Positions 1 to 7,880 of a DNA stretch of 42,304 nucleotides are shown in pieces. The position numbers and the translations under genes are program-made. Origin of the DNA: Lachnospiraceae bacterium (GTDB lineage: Bacteria > Bacillota > Clostridia > Lachnospirales > Lachnospiraceae); the NCBI GenBank assembly GCA_011959285.1, contig BLLW01000030.1, positions 1 to 42,304 of the forward strand, given 5' to 3'. The notes beneath the pieces are model-generated. The model saw nothing but the letters and a program-made list of their open reading frames with translations, had not been told where the DNA came from and made no database searches. The first letter of the stretch is position 1, and each line of letters starts with the position of its first letter.

Positions 1-924
1 ACGTGCGAATTTTACGCATCTTAACTTCATGATGAGGTGGTCAACAAATTCTTGGATTTCCTGCTCTGTGAATGTTCCGTTTGCAAGGTCTCTTTCTGCA
101 TAACAGTCGATAAACGTAGATGTACGTCCAAGAGACATAGCCGCACCATTCTGTTCCTTAACTGAGCACAGATATCCGAAGTAGGTAGCCTGGATTGCTT
201 CCTGTACATTTGTAGCAGGTTTGGAAATATCGCAGCCATAAGATGCAGCCATTTCCTTCATCATCTTAAGAGCAACCATCTGCTCGGAAAGTTCTTCGCG
301 AAGACGGATTACGTCATCTGTCATAACACGTCCTGTGGAATCTTTCTGTGCCTGCTTGTCTTCAATCAGTCTGTCAATACCATACAGAGCAACACGTCTG
401 TAGTCGCCGATGATACGTCCACGTCCGTAAGCATCCGGAAGACCTGTGATGATATGTGCGGAACGGCAAGCTCTCATTTCTGCATTATAAGCATCGAAGC
501 AGCCTGCATTATGTGTCTTTCTGTGTGTTGAGAAGAACTCGCTGATTTCAGGATCAACTTCATAACCATTGTCAGCGCAAGCTTTTTCAGCCATTCTGAT
601 ACCGCCGTAAGGCTGGAGAGAACGCTTAAAAGGCTTATCTGTCTGGAAACCAACGATTTTTTCTTTTGACTTGTCTAAGTAACCGGGACCATGTGATGTG
701 ATGGTTGATACAACTTTTGTATCCATATCAAGAACGCCGCCTGCCTCACGCTCTTTCTTCTGCAAATCAAGTACCATCTGCCATAAGTCTTTTGTGTTCT
801 GTGTAGCTTCGGCTAAGAAGGATTCGTCGCCATCATAAGGATGGTAGTTCTTCTGGATGAAATCACGTACATTAACTTCATTCTCCCACTTGCCGCCTAC
901 AAAATCTTTCCATTCTGGTCTCAT
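1..924 (-). CDS. pflB: Pyruvate formate-lyase, N-terminal 308 residues (cut by window edge)
   Basis: Glycyl-radical enzyme that cleaves pyruvate with CoA to acetyl-CoA and formate in anaerobic fermentation. The reading frame is open from ATG at 924 to base 1, so 308 residues are visible out of about 750 in the family; the active-site Cys pair and the glycyl-radical site lie outside the window. The N-terminus reads MRPEWKDFVGGKWENEV, and YGRGRIIGDYRRVALYG further on is characteristic of PflB. The start is fixed by an AGGAGG Shine-Dalgarno sequence 9 bases upstream and a consensus promoter at 995-1024. The activating enzyme pflA is 7 kb away on the other strand (8058-8813) instead of next door. 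Family assignment is very secure. Confidence 0.96.
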   Translation of the reverse strand, partial: MRPEWKDFVGGKWENEVNVRDFIQKNYHPYDGDESFLAEATQNTKDLWQMVLDLQKKEREAGGVLDMDTKVVSTITSHGPGYLDKSKEKIVGFQTDKPFKRSLQPYGGIRMAEKACADNGYEVDPEISEFFSTHRKTHNAGCFDAYNAEMRACRSAHIITGLPDAYGRGRIIGDYRRVALYGIDRLIEDKQAQKDSTGRVMTDDVIRLREELSEQMVALKMMKEMAASYGCDISKPATNVQEAIQATYFGYLCSVKEQNGAAMSLGRTSTFIDCYAERDLANGTFTEQEIQEFVDHLIMKLRCVKFAR

Positions 925-994
925 TTTGTGTAAGCCTCCTATTAAAATGATTTAATTTATTTGTGCATAAAAACTATGCTATTACCGTATTCTC

Positions 995-1024
995 ATTATA
1001 TGTTAGAACATCATTTACCGTCAA
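995..1024 (-). promoter_or_regulatory. Sigma-A promoter of pflB
   Basis: On the minus strand TTGACG (1019-1024) is followed after 18 bases by a perfect TATAAT (995-1000). Transcription would start around 988, giving a leader of about 65 bases before the pflB ATG at 924. The strength fits a highly expressed fermentation gene. Confidence 0.8.
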
Positions 1025-1192
1025 GGCAAAGAGTGTACTTTTTTATGAACAAAGTATGGATTTTAGGGAAATTTTACATATTTTTTGTAAAAAGGTTACA
1101 GTCTAGAGCATAAAGCCGTCATATAGGTATGCAGGCAGGAAAATATCCGCACCAAAAGCACTGCAGAACCGTATGGTCAAAAGGGTTTAGAC

Positions 1193-1221
1193 TTGCCAGA
1201 AAGTGGGCAAAGTATTATACT
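1193..1221 (+). promoter_or_regulatory. Sigma-A promoter of the DUF1858 gene
   Basis: TTGCCA (1193-1198), a 17-base spacer and TATACT (1216-1221) lie about 60 bases before the start codon at 1283. The -35 region forms part of a short dyad (TTGCC/GGCAA), possibly incidental. Confidence 0.65.
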
Positions 1222-1282
1222 ATAAAAGCGCAGTTGCAGGATCTGCTGTGAAAATATATACATTAGAAGGAGGTTCTATACT

Positions 1283-1474
1283 ATGGCACAGATTACCAAA
1301 GACATGACAATCGGTGAAATTTTAAATACCAATCCGAACGTTGCGCCTATCCTCATGGAAGCCGGAATGCATTGTCTCGGCTGTCCTTCTGCTCAGGCGG
1401 AAAGTCTCGAGGAAGCCGCTATGGTTCATGGCATGGATATAAATGATTTGATGGCTAAAATCGAAGCGCTTTAA
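1283..1474 (+). CDS. DUF1858 domain small redox-type protein
   Basis: A 63-residue protein that is essentially one DUF1858 domain: [11 protein letters not shown] at the start, then a helix ending in the motif [12 protein letters not shown] with a CxxC pair. The family occurs alone or fused to hybrid-cluster and other Fe-S proteins in anaerobes, and a disulfide or metal role is suspected but not established. The start has a textbook ribosome binding site (AGAAGGAGG), the gene has its own promoter and is closed by a strong terminator, so it is a monocistronic unit. Its place beside pflB is compatible with anaerobic redox metabolism but does not prove a link. Confidence 0.86.
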   Translation: MAQITKDMTIGEILNTNPNVAPILMEAGMHCLGCPSAQAESLEEAAMVHGMDINDLMAKIEAL

Positions 1475-1495
1475 TAATAAGCAGGCGCTTTCCAC

Positions 1496-1534
1496 AATCC
1501 GGACAGTCCTTTTACAGACTGTCCGGATTTTTTC
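1496..1534 (+). terminator. Rho-independent terminator of the DUF1858 gene
   Basis: A perfect 13-bp stem (AATCCGGACAGTC / GACTGTCCGGATT, 1496-1508 and 1517-1529) is followed by a T run on the plus strand. The right arm and loop overlap the last codons of the convergent antiporter gene, which stops at 1512. Confidence 0.9.
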
Positions 1535-3140
1535 TTTGATTCACTGTTTTTATAATAAACAAGCAGATAAGAAGCAGTACCAATCCGATTGGAAGCGGTA
1601 CCCATGGATTTTGCACAAAGCCGGCAATCATATAGGTGACAAACGAAACCGCTGCAACCAACAGCGCATAAGGCAGCTGAGTGGAAACATGGTTGACATG
1701 GTTGCATTGAGCACCCGCGCTTGCCATGATTGTCGTATCTGAAATAGGCGAACAATGATCCCCACAGACAGCTCCCGCCATACATGCAGAAATGGAAATA
1801 ATCATCAGCTGGGGATTCGTCTCCGCAAACGCAGAAACCACGATTGGAATCAGTATGCCGAAAGTCCCCCATGAAGTTCCTGTAGAGAACGCCAGGAAGC
1901 ATCCCACAAGAAATATTATCGCAGGCAAAAACAACATGAGACCCCCGGCGCTCTTCTTCATTACTTCCGCCACGAAAACGGCAGCTCCCAAGCTGTCGGT
2001 CATCGCCTTTAAGGTCCATGCAAAAGTCAAAATTAAAATGGCCGGAACCATTGCTTTGAAACCGGAAGGCAGGCACTCCATACATTCACCGAAAGTAAGC
2101 ACACGTCTGATCAGATAAATCACAATCGTAAGAAGCATAGCAAATATACTTCCCAGCGCAAGCCCCACAGAAGCATCCGAATTGGAAAAAGAAGACACAA
2201 AACTTTCTCCGCCAAAAAATCCTCCGGTATAAATCATTCCGATTACACAACATATGATTAACGTGATAATCGGAATCGCCAAATCAATCACCTTGCCTTT
2301 AGGATTCTTTGATTCCGTCTCACTATCTTCCGCCGCTTTCCCCGAAGTGAAAAGATCTCCATTCAGCGCGTTCTTCTCATGCGTGCGCATGGGACCAAAG
2401 TCAATTCTCAAAAGGATAATGGCTATCATCATCACAATTGTCAGAAGCGCATAATAATTGTACGGAATCGCACGGATAAAAACAGAAAAACCATCTTCAC
2501 CTTCAACAAAACCTGACACAGCTGCTGCCCATGAGGAAATCGGAGCAATAATACAGATTGGCGCCGCCGTGGCATCTATTAAATAGGAAAGTTTTGCACG
2601 GGAAACCTTATGCTCATCAGTGACGGGACGCATAACGCTTCCCACTGTCAGGCAGTTAAAATAATCGTCTATAAAAATGAGAACCCCCAACGCTACCGTT
2701 GCAAGCTGCGCACCCGCCCGGGTCTTGATTTTTTCTTTGGCAAAATGTCCGAAAGCCGCCGATCCCCCTGCACGATTCATAAGGCTTACCATTGCGCCCA
2801 GAATCACGAGGAATATCAGGATACCTACATTATAACTATCAGATAAAACCGCCACAAACCCATCGTTGAAAATGTGGTTAAAGGTACCCTCAAATGAAAA
2901 ATCAGAATAAAACAAACCTCCCACGAGAATCCCCACGAATAAAGAACTGTAAACCTCTTTGGTGATAAGCGCAAGTACAATTGCCACAATAGGAGGCACA
3001 AGCGCCCAGAAAGTTGCATACATAGAGGGCTGTAGTACTGCCTCTTCTTCTGCCGCAAGCACAAGCACAGGCGCCAGCAGAACACAAATTGATAGGGCTG
3101 ATGCGCCTGCAAGCAGCCCGCGTTTAAATTTTCTCATCAT
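1512..3140 (-). CDS. NhaC-family Na+/H+ antiporter
   Basis: A 542-residue polytopic membrane protein of the NhaC antiporter family (related to arginine-ornithine type and malate-lactate type exchangers). It begins with a signal-like hydrophobic helix (about residues 8-30) followed by about eleven more membrane segments. Conserved family motifs are visible: IDDYFNCLTVGSVMRPVTD near residue 160, GTSWGTFGILIP near 425, and GDHCSPISDTTIMASAGA near 460, the last being the ion-binding signature. A charged cytoplasmic loop (about 265-285, EDSETESKNPKGK) separates the two halves. The start is ATGATG at 3140 behind GAAAGGGG; the second ATG is equally possible. It has its own promoter (3171-3199). The transported substrate cannot be deduced; ions other than Na+ or exchanged organic acids are possible. 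Confidence 0.88.
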   Translation of the reverse strand: MMRKFKRGLLAGASALSICVLLAPVLVLAAEEEAVLQPSMYATFWALVPPIVAIVLALITKEVYSSLFVGILVGGLFYSDFSFEGTFNHIFNDGFVAVLSDSYNVGILIFLVILGAMVSLMNRAGGSAAFGHFAKEKIKTRAGAQLATVALGVLIFIDDYFNCLTVGSVMRPVTDEHKVSRAKLSYLIDATAAPICIIAPISSWAAAVSGFVEGEDGFSVFIRAIPYNYYALLTIVMMIAIILLRIDFGPMRTHEKNALNGDLFTSGKAAEDSETESKNPKGKVIDLAIPIITLIICCVIGMIYTGGFFGGESFVSSFSNSDASVGLALGSIFAMLLTIVIYLIRRVLTFGECMECLPSGFKAMVPAILILTFAWTLKAMTDSLGAAVFVAEVMKKSAGGLMLFLPAIIFLVGCFLAFSTGTSWGTFGILIPIVVSAFAETNPQLMIISISACMAGAVCGDHCSPISDTTIMASAGAQCNHVNHVSTQLPYALLVAAVSFVTYMIAGFVQNPWVPLPIGLVLLLICLFIIKTVNQRKNPDSL

Positions 3141-3170
3141 TCAAACCCCTTTCTCATTAGTAAACAGTTT

Positions 3171-3199
3171 ATTATATCATTAAAAAATGATATAAACAA
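3171..3199 (-). promoter_or_regulatory. Promoter of the NhaC-family gene, with a palindrome as spacer
   Basis: On the minus strand TTGTTT (3194-3199) is followed after 17 bases by TATAAT (3171-3176). Most of the spacer and the start of the -10 box form an inverted repeat ATATCATT-TTTT-AATGATAT, a likely place for a repressor, although AT-rich palindromes also occur by chance. Confidence 0.6.
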
Positions 3200-3202
3200 C
3201 AG

Positions 3203-3234
3203 AAAAAGCAGCCCCTTTGCTGTGGGGCTGCTTT
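3203..3234 (-). terminator. Rho-independent terminator of mecA
   Basis: An 11-bp perfect stem (AAAGCAGCCCC / GGGGCTGCTTT, 3205-3215 and 3224-3234) is followed on the minus strand by a T run. It lies directly downstream of the mecA stop codon and directly upstream of the antiporter promoter. Confidence 0.9.
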
Positions 3235-3244
3235 AGCTCTGATC

Positions 3245-4045
3245 TTAAATGCAGGATAATGACTGCAGTGCAGTATTTTGAATAACCGGCTCGAAATGCT
3301 CTTCAAGGTATGCCTCTGAAGCAGGCACCGATTTGAGAACTGTTCCATACTCCGAAAGCACATTGCACACCTTGTTGAAATCCACCGGCGAATGTTCGCT
3401 TTTAGAAAGGACCAATATATAGGAACCGTCCTTTTGTTTGTATAGTGAATTCGCCCCGTTGTAAAAATTAGCCAGTACATGTGCCGAACCAATTAATTCT
3501 CTAAGTGATTGGAACGAATAAAGCTTGGTAAGTTCTGCCGAAACCGCGGTATCGGAAAGCTTTTTCTGCAATGCATTCTTAAATGAACGCTTCGCGCTTT
3601 CTATGTCTGTACTTCCCTCATCAACAGACGATGTTCCTTCCTGAGATATGTTTCCTGTTTTTGTATTTTGAATCTTCTTGAACAGATCAAGAACCTCATC
3701 TGCGCCTTCCGCAATGGTATCGAGAACATCTCCTAAAGTATTGTCTTCTTCATGAACAGACGGAGCAAACTTTGAAAAACGGGTATCGAGCTCATCCGGG
3801 TCCTCTACCTTAGTGATGATAAGAACGATACATTCGGAGTTTAATGGAATTGCTTCTATCATTAAAGGAATATCTTCCGCTTCAAATCCGAATTCAAAGG
3901 ATGCCTGCTGCATCATATCACGAAATAAATCTTTAGCTTTTTCGGTACCGTAAGCAAGCTCGCTGAGCTTTAATTCCCTATCAGCCAGATCTTCCCTGGT
4001 AAGGGTACAGCGAATCTGATGATCGTTGACTTTTTCTATTTTCAT
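3245..4045 (-). CDS. mecA: Adaptor protein MecA
   Basis: A 266-residue MecA-family adaptor, which delivers substrates to the ClpC unfoldase and stimulates ClpCP proteolysis. The N-terminal substrate-binding domain (MKIEKVNDHQIRCTLTREDL, ending about residue 110) and the C-terminal ClpC-binding domain (about 165-266, with FQSLRELIGSAHVL and the YLEEHFEPVI end) are both recognisable. They are joined by a long acidic and Ser/Thr-rich linker (about 100-155), as in the family. The start at 4045 has an AGGATG Shine-Dalgarno sequence. It is monocistronic, between a consensus-like promoter (4115-4146) and a strong terminator. Confidence 0.9.
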   Translation of the reverse strand: MKIEKVNDHQIRCTLTREDLADRELKLSELAYGTEKAKDLFRDMMQQASFEFGFEAEDIPLMIEAIPLNSECIVLIITKVEDPDELDTRFSKFAPSVHEEDNTLGDVLDTIAEGADEVLDLFKKIQNTKTGNISQEGTSSVDEGSTDIESAKRSFKNALQKKLSDTAVSAELTKLYSFQSLRELIGSAHVLANFYNGANSLYKQKDGSYILVLSKSEHSPVDFNKVCNVLSEYGTVLKSVPASEAYLEEHFEPVIQNTALQSLSCI

Positions 4046-4679
4046 ATTATTTTCACATCCTTACTATTAAGATACTGTTATCCTGCCGTTTGGTGACACT
4101 TGCAGTCACTTAAAATTATATTATACTTTGTGCGAATTTAAGTCAATAGGGCAGAAAAACAGTTTAAAAAAATTTAATAAACTACTTATTTTTTTGCTTT
4201 CCAAAAGCTTTTTGTTAAAAATATATAAAAAATCACAGTATCATATTGCATATTTTGGCAATAAGTGCTATTCTCTTTTCGTAAGATGCTTCCGGATAAA
4301 TCCTGTATCGGAAGGAGGCATGATTTTTTTAATTTTATTTATACGAATCTAAGCATATTTAATCAAGGATGCCTATATCAAAACAGCATAATTATATTGC
4401 TGTCAATCAGCGCATCTGTCGATGTCTAACAGGCTTTGTGCCTGTCGCGAGTTTTCTATAGTCTTTCTATAGTTTTTCAATTGTTATAATTCACCCAGTT
4501 AGAAATTCGCAGCGGTAGTTTATTTTTAGATACGTGTCCGGCATCTTATCTGTTTTTATTATCGTCATTTATACGAAAACTATAATCAGTTTTGAATTTT
4601 ATTTATCTTTTTGACATGACATATCACGGAATCCTTTTGGAATTTGTCAAAAAACAGATTCAAAACAGATGGGAGAATC
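4046..4679. other. Long intergenic region with several hairpins
   Basis: About 630 bases, strongly AT-rich, with no convincing gene. It holds the mecA promoter, a small dyad in the mecA leader (GTGAC/GTCAC, 4093-4109), and on the plus strand an imperfect hairpin at 4286-4321 (TTCCG-G-ATA paired with TATCGGAA inside an ATGC/GCAT clamp) followed by a run of seven T, which resembles a terminator. Further on are smaller hairpins at 4384-4402 (CAGCA/TGCTG) and 4429-4445 (ACAGGC/GCCTGT), and an extended -10 box TGTTATAAT ending at 4490. This could be a small RNA or the leader of the 4680 gene; I recognise no riboswitch class. Confidence 0.5.
4115..4146 (-). promoter_or_regulatory. Promoter of mecA
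   Basis: On the minus strand TTGACT (4141-4146) precedes two overlapping TATAAT boxes (4120-4125 and 4115-4120), at spacings of 15 and 20 bases. The elements match consensus well but neither spacing is ideal. Confidence 0.5.
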
Positions 4680-4898
4680 ATGCGTTCAAGAAACAAAGCA
4701 AAACCCGTTTCTCTTCGACCACAGCTGGAGCAGTTGGAAAAGGCAGGTGTAAAGCTGTACCTAAATGGCATTCCGTCCACCACGGAGTATATTATGAAGA
4801 ATTGTGTAAACGAGGATACAGTCTATATGCCCGACTATGTAATCGACGAAAACGGCAAGCTAAAGGAAATCCGGTATGACCGGATCTTCCATAATTAA
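4680..4898 (+). CDS. Unknown 72-residue protein
   Basis: A small soluble protein starting MRSRNKAKPVSLRPQLEQL. The ATG at 4680 is preferred over the upstream in-frame ATG at 4644 because a GGGAG ribosome binding site sits 5 bases before it. The N-terminal third is basic. The rest alternates charged and aromatic residues (EDTVYMPDYVIDENGKLKEIRYD) and looks like a small alpha/beta fold with a beta hairpin at the end. I do not recognise the family. It follows a long structured non-coding region and precedes an 85-base structured element. The amino-acid composition is that of a genuine protein, so I think it is real, but no function can be given. Confidence 0.6.
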   Translation: MRSRNKAKPVSLRPQLEQLEKAGVKLYLNGIPSTTEYIMKNCVNEDTVYMPDYVIDENGKLKEIRYDRIFHN

Positions 4899-4914
4899 TG
4901 CCCCTATCTAATCG

Positions 4915-4999
4915 CACGCGAAAGGGACCAGAGATGCAAATGACCAAAAGCCCCTTATAACCAAAAACAAGTGAAACCTTCTGGCTCCCTTTATGCGTG
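4915..4999. other. 85-base imperfect inverted element (structured RNA or miniature repeat)
   Basis: The two ends pair as CACGC/GCGTG, AAGGGA/TCCCTT and CCAGA/TCTGG with small bulges between, giving about 16 bp of interrupted stem. The 45-base interior contains two ACCAAAA boxes flanking GCCCCTTATA. It stands between the 4680 gene and the promoter of the GH18 gene. No T run follows, so it is not an ordinary terminator. It could be an RNA element or a small mobile repeat. Confidence 0.45.
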
Positions 5000-5050
5000 A
5001 ACTATACCGGCAATGCCATAAGAAAATGTTGTAAAAAGTCAAAATGGGTA

Positions 5051-5079
5051 ATGACGATGAGGAAATAGTCTGCTATAAT
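5051..5079 (+). promoter_or_regulatory. Promoter of the GH18 gene
   Basis: ATGACG (5051-5056), a 17-base spacer and a perfect TATAAT (5074-5079) that is also extended by TG one base upstream. The GH18 start codon at 5102 follows after a very short leader carrying GGAGG. Confidence 0.7.
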
Positions 5080-5101
5080 TAGGACGATTGGAGGTTACGG
5101 A

Positions 5102-6799
5102 ATGAAGAAAAAAATAATACCTGTTCTGCTAGCAATCGTCCTTATTATAGTAATTGCAGGAATCAGCTTCGGAACAAAGATATTGGAAAAATATTCCTAC
5201 ACGAAAGAACGCGCCGACCTCGATGCCTATTTTCAGATGGCAGGAGACAGCGACGTTGCGATTGTACTACAGAATGAAATAATAGAAGAAAGAGCACGCC
5301 TTTTTGACGGCGTTTACTATTTGGATTTAAATACGGTCCATAAATATTTTAATGACCGTTTTTATGAAGATAAAGGGGAAGGACTGCTGCTTTACACACT
5401 CCCAGATGACATCATCCGCACAGTTACAGGAAGCAGTGAAGTAACCACTAAAGACGGAACCGAAACGCTTGCTTACCAGCCTGCAAGATATGAGGGCGAC
5501 ACCTTATACCTCGCCATAGATTATGTGAAGCAGTATACCAATTTCTCCTATGAAGGATTCACCGCGCCCAATCGGCTGCAGATTTATTTAAGCTGGGAAG
5601 AGCGCCAGACTGCAGAAGTCAAGAAGGATACTGCTGTACGCGTCCTTGGCGGTGTAAAGAGCGAGATTCTCGAAGATGTCGCTGCTGGAGATAAGGTAAT
5701 CCTTTTAGAGCAGATGGAAACTTGGTCAAAGGTTAAGACTGCCGATTCTGTGATAGGCTATATTGAAAACAAGCGTCTCGAAGAGCCTAGGGCAGAACTT
5801 CCCATTCCAGTCACCGACTACGAAGAACCGGAATACACCAGTCTGACACGGGATCACAAGATCAATCTTGGCTGGCACGTAGTTGCCGGGGTTGCCGGAA
5901 ACGATACACTTGACGCCGTCACCGCCAATACAAAGGGGCTGAACGTCATCTCGCCCACTTGGTTTAAATTAAGCGATAATGAAGGGAACTTCACCAGCTT
6001 TGCCAGCCAGAGTTATGTGGACAAGGCTCACGGAATGGGACTCGAGGTATGGGGACTTGTGGAAAACATCGAGTATAAGGACAGCATCGATATGTACGCC
6101 ATCCTCTCTTCCACCACTACCAGGACAAAATTAATTGATGGTCTGGTTAATGCTGCGCTTACCTACGGGCTTGACGGAATCAATGTGGACTTTGAGCAGA
6201 TCAGCATGGACTGCGGAGAACATTATATAGAATTTATCCGGGAATTGTCCATTCCCTGCCGTGCCAACGGCATCGTTCTTTCCGTAGATAACTATGTACC
6301 TACTGGATATACAGACCATTACGACAGACAGGAGCAGGGCGTTGTCGCCGATTATGTAATCATCATGGGATATGATGAACATTATGCCGGAAGTCCCGAA
6401 GCCGGAAGCGTGGCATCCATCAACTTTGTCGAGGAGGGCATCGAAAAGACGGTTTCACAAGTTCCTGCCGGCAAAGTAATCAACGCAGTTCCCTTCTACA
6501 CCAGAATCTGGGAGACGAAAGACGGCACTCTTGACAGCCAGGCAGTAGGCATGGAAATGGCGGAAGAATATGTAAATGCTCACAATATCCAGATTGAATG
6601 GGACGATGAGACCTGTCAGAATTACGGCGAGTACTCGGAAGGCGGAAGCCTATATCAGATTTGGCTGGAGGATGCAGCTTCCTTGGAAGTGAAGCTGAAC
6701 ATCATGGAAAAATATCAAATAGGCGGTGTGGCATGCTGGAGACTGGGATTTGAAAAGCCTGAGATTTGGGATATCATTGAGGCATATCTGGCAAGATAA
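5102..6799 (+). CDS. Membrane-anchored GH18-family glycosidase with SH3 domain
   Basis: A 565-residue extracytoplasmic protein. Residues 5-25 are an uncleaved signal or anchor helix. Residues about 50-165 resemble a copper-amine-oxidase-N-like stalk domain (FDGVYYLDLNTV, YLAIDYVKQY). Residues about 170-230 form a bacterial SH3 domain (VRVLGGVKSEIL, WSKVKTADSVIGYI). Residues about 250-560 are a GH18 TIM barrel of the YaaH/cortical-fragment type. The catalytic signature is DGINVDFE (D358, D363, E365), in which the first inner Asp of the classical motif is Asn, as is common in this subgroup. The likely target is peptidoglycan or another N-acetylglucosamine polymer at the cell surface or spore. 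It is monocistronic with its own promoter and a 17-bp hairpin behind it. Confidence 0.88.
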   Translation: MKKKIIPVLLAIVLIIVIAGISFGTKILEKYSYTKERADLDAYFQMAGDSDVAIVLQNEIIEERARLFDGVYYLDLNTVHKYFNDRFYEDKGEGLLLYTLPDDIIRTVTGSSEVTTKDGTETLAYQPARYEGDTLYLAIDYVKQYTNFSYEGFTAPNRLQIYLSWEERQTAEVKKDTAVRVLGGVKSEILEDVAAGDKVILLEQMETWSKVKTADSVIGYIENKRLEEPRAELPIPVTDYEEPEYTSLTRDHKINLGWHVVAGVAGNDTLDAVTANTKGLNVISPTWFKLSDNEGNFTSFASQSYVDKAHGMGLEVWGLVENIEYKDSIDMYAILSSTTTRTKLIDGLVNAALTYGLDGINVDFEQISMDCGEHYIEFIRELSIPCRANGIVLSVDNYVPTGYTDHYDRQEQGVVADYVIIMGYDEHYAGSPEAGSVASINFVEEGIEKTVSQVPAGKVINAVPFYTRIWETKDGTLDSQAVGMEMAEEYVNAHNIQIEWDDETCQNYGEYSEGGSLYQIWLEDAASLEVKLNIMEKYQIGGVACWRLGFEKPEIWDIIEAYLAR

Positions 6800-6808
6800 C
6801 ATTTTTAT

Positions 6809-6852
6809 ATAATCGGGCGTTAAAGCTTATCCAAACTTTAACGCCCGATTAT
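6809..6852. terminator. Probable terminator after the GH18 gene
   Basis: A perfect 17-bp stem with AATCGGGCGTTAAAG as its core (6809-6825 and 6836-6852) begins 10 bases after the GH18 stop codon. The following bases lack a proper T run on either strand, so termination may be incomplete or the hairpin may protect the 3' end. Confidence 0.6.
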
Positions 6853-7043
6853 CATTGTTGATATGGAGATTCTCTCTATGACTAAATATTCTGCATAAAT
6901 TCTTGGATGCTATTAATTCTGGTAGCAAGCTTATGCCATTTTTTCAAGATGACAACGTCTTTTTGCGGCGATTCCTTCGTTCCGGGCATCATTTTCCAAG
7001 AAATGTGATTCACACATTGCAATTGTACCTTTAGGCTGTCCTC

Positions 7044-7256
7044 CTACTTTTTGTCCCTTTGAAATTCCAGTATATCGCCCGGCTGGCAGTCCAGCACATC
7101 GCAGATTGCATTTAATGTGGAAAATCTGATTGCGCTCACCTTGCCCGTCTTAATGTTGGAAAGGTTCACGTTTGCAATTCCAACCTTCTCTGCCAGTTCA
7201 TTCAGCGATATCTTGCGGTCCGCCATCACACGGTCTAATCTCAATATAATTGCCAT
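7044..7256 (-). CDS. Xre-type helix-turn-helix regulator (YozG-like)
   Basis: A 70-residue protein that is one Cro/C1-type helix-turn-helix domain: MAIILRLDRVMADRKISLNELAEKV and then recognition-helix residues ANVNLSNIKTGK. Proteins of this size, ending in CDVLDCQPGDILEF, are constantly found directly downstream of a DUF2975 membrane protein, as here. The ATG at 7256 is chosen because two purine-rich Shine-Dalgarno-like stretches (AAGGAGG and AAGGAG) precede it; the longer frame upstream overlaps the neighbouring gene. It is cotranscribed with DUF2975, 13 bases apart. A palindrome on the operon's -10 box is a plausible site for autorepression. Confidence 0.88.
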   Translation of the reverse strand: MAIILRLDRVMADRKISLNELAEKVGIANVNLSNIKTGKVSAIRFSTLNAICDVLDCQPGDILEFQRDKK

Positions 7257-7269
7257 CTCCTTCGCCTCC

Positions 7270-7806
7270 TTATAATGTTTCATCCGATTGTCTCTGCTGC
7301 TCGCATCCATACTCGAAAATCTGGAGCACGCACCAGAACGCAATCCCCACGATAAGTGCAATTGCTAAAGAATTGCTCAATGTCAGAAGCGTAACCAGTA
7401 CAAAGACTACTTTCAGGTTCTTAATGACTGATAAGTTGAAGGGGGAGTAACTCTCACGCATTTCCTTAAAAACCTTACCCAAAAAGTGAACGATTACCGC
7501 AGTACAGATCAGCATAATGCCCATGGCAATTAGTTCCACTCCAATTACAAGTGCAAAGTTTCCTTCTTCCAGCATATATCCCAGCAATGCACTCTCAAGT
7601 GCTTCCAGATCCTGCGTCCGTAATTCGCCGCTGGCAATCAGCTGCTCCATGAGCTCATTGATTCTCGTGCTGCACGCAATGAAAATCCCTGCCAAAATTG
7701 CAATCACAGACATTACCGCACAAAAAATCTTCACAATTGACGTTACTGCTGCCCCTGCTTTGCAGGTCTTTTGAATCTTTTCAATTATCACTCTTTCTTC
7801 TTTCAT
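7270..7806 (-). CDS. DUF2975 membrane protein
   Basis: A 178-residue protein with four predicted membrane helices (about 22-45, 83-108, 128-145 and 147-165). The family signature is the segment after the second helix, FKEMRESYSPFNLSVIKNL, which fits DUF2975. The function of the family is not established; the fixed partnership with a small Xre regulator suggests a membrane protein that senses or modulates the regulator. The gene starts at 7806 behind a GAGGGAAATGAA sequence, a weak to moderate ribosome binding site, and has a strong promoter at 7890-7918. Confidence 0.78.
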   Translation of the reverse strand: MKEERVIIEKIQKTCKAGAAVTSIVKIFCAVMSVIAILAGIFIACSTRINELMEQLIASGELRTQDLEALESALLGYMLEEGNFALVIGVELIAMGIMLICTAVIVHFLGKVFKEMRESYSPFNLSVIKNLKVVFVLVTLLTLSNSLAIALIVGIAFWCVLQIFEYGCEQQRQSDETL

Positions 7807-7880
7807 TTCATTTCCCTCACTCTCATAGCTCTCGATTTATTCTTACTTTTTTATTTCAGGCTGCATGCTTTATTGCCTTT

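Larger units (their letters stand above)
925..1282. other. Divergent intergenic region between pflB and the DUF1858 gene
   Basis: The 358 bases hold the pflB promoter (995-1024, minus strand) and the promoter of the DUF1858 gene (1193-1221, plus strand). About 170 bases between the two promoters have no open frame and no clear hairpin. The area just upstream of the pflB -35 box is rich in A and T, which would suit a regulator site, but I see no recognisable operator. Confidence 0.6.

Noticed and set aside
1471-2085. 204-codon frame overlapping the antiporter gene on the same strand
   Set aside because: Out-of-frame shadow with many Cys and no binding site; the antiporter frame has conserved family motifs throughout.
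4128-4352. Open frame of 74 codons on the plus strand in the intergenic gap
   Set aside because: No ribosome binding site, AT-driven composition (Lys, Leu, Phe, Ile runs), and it overlaps the mecA promoter and the terminator-like hairpin.
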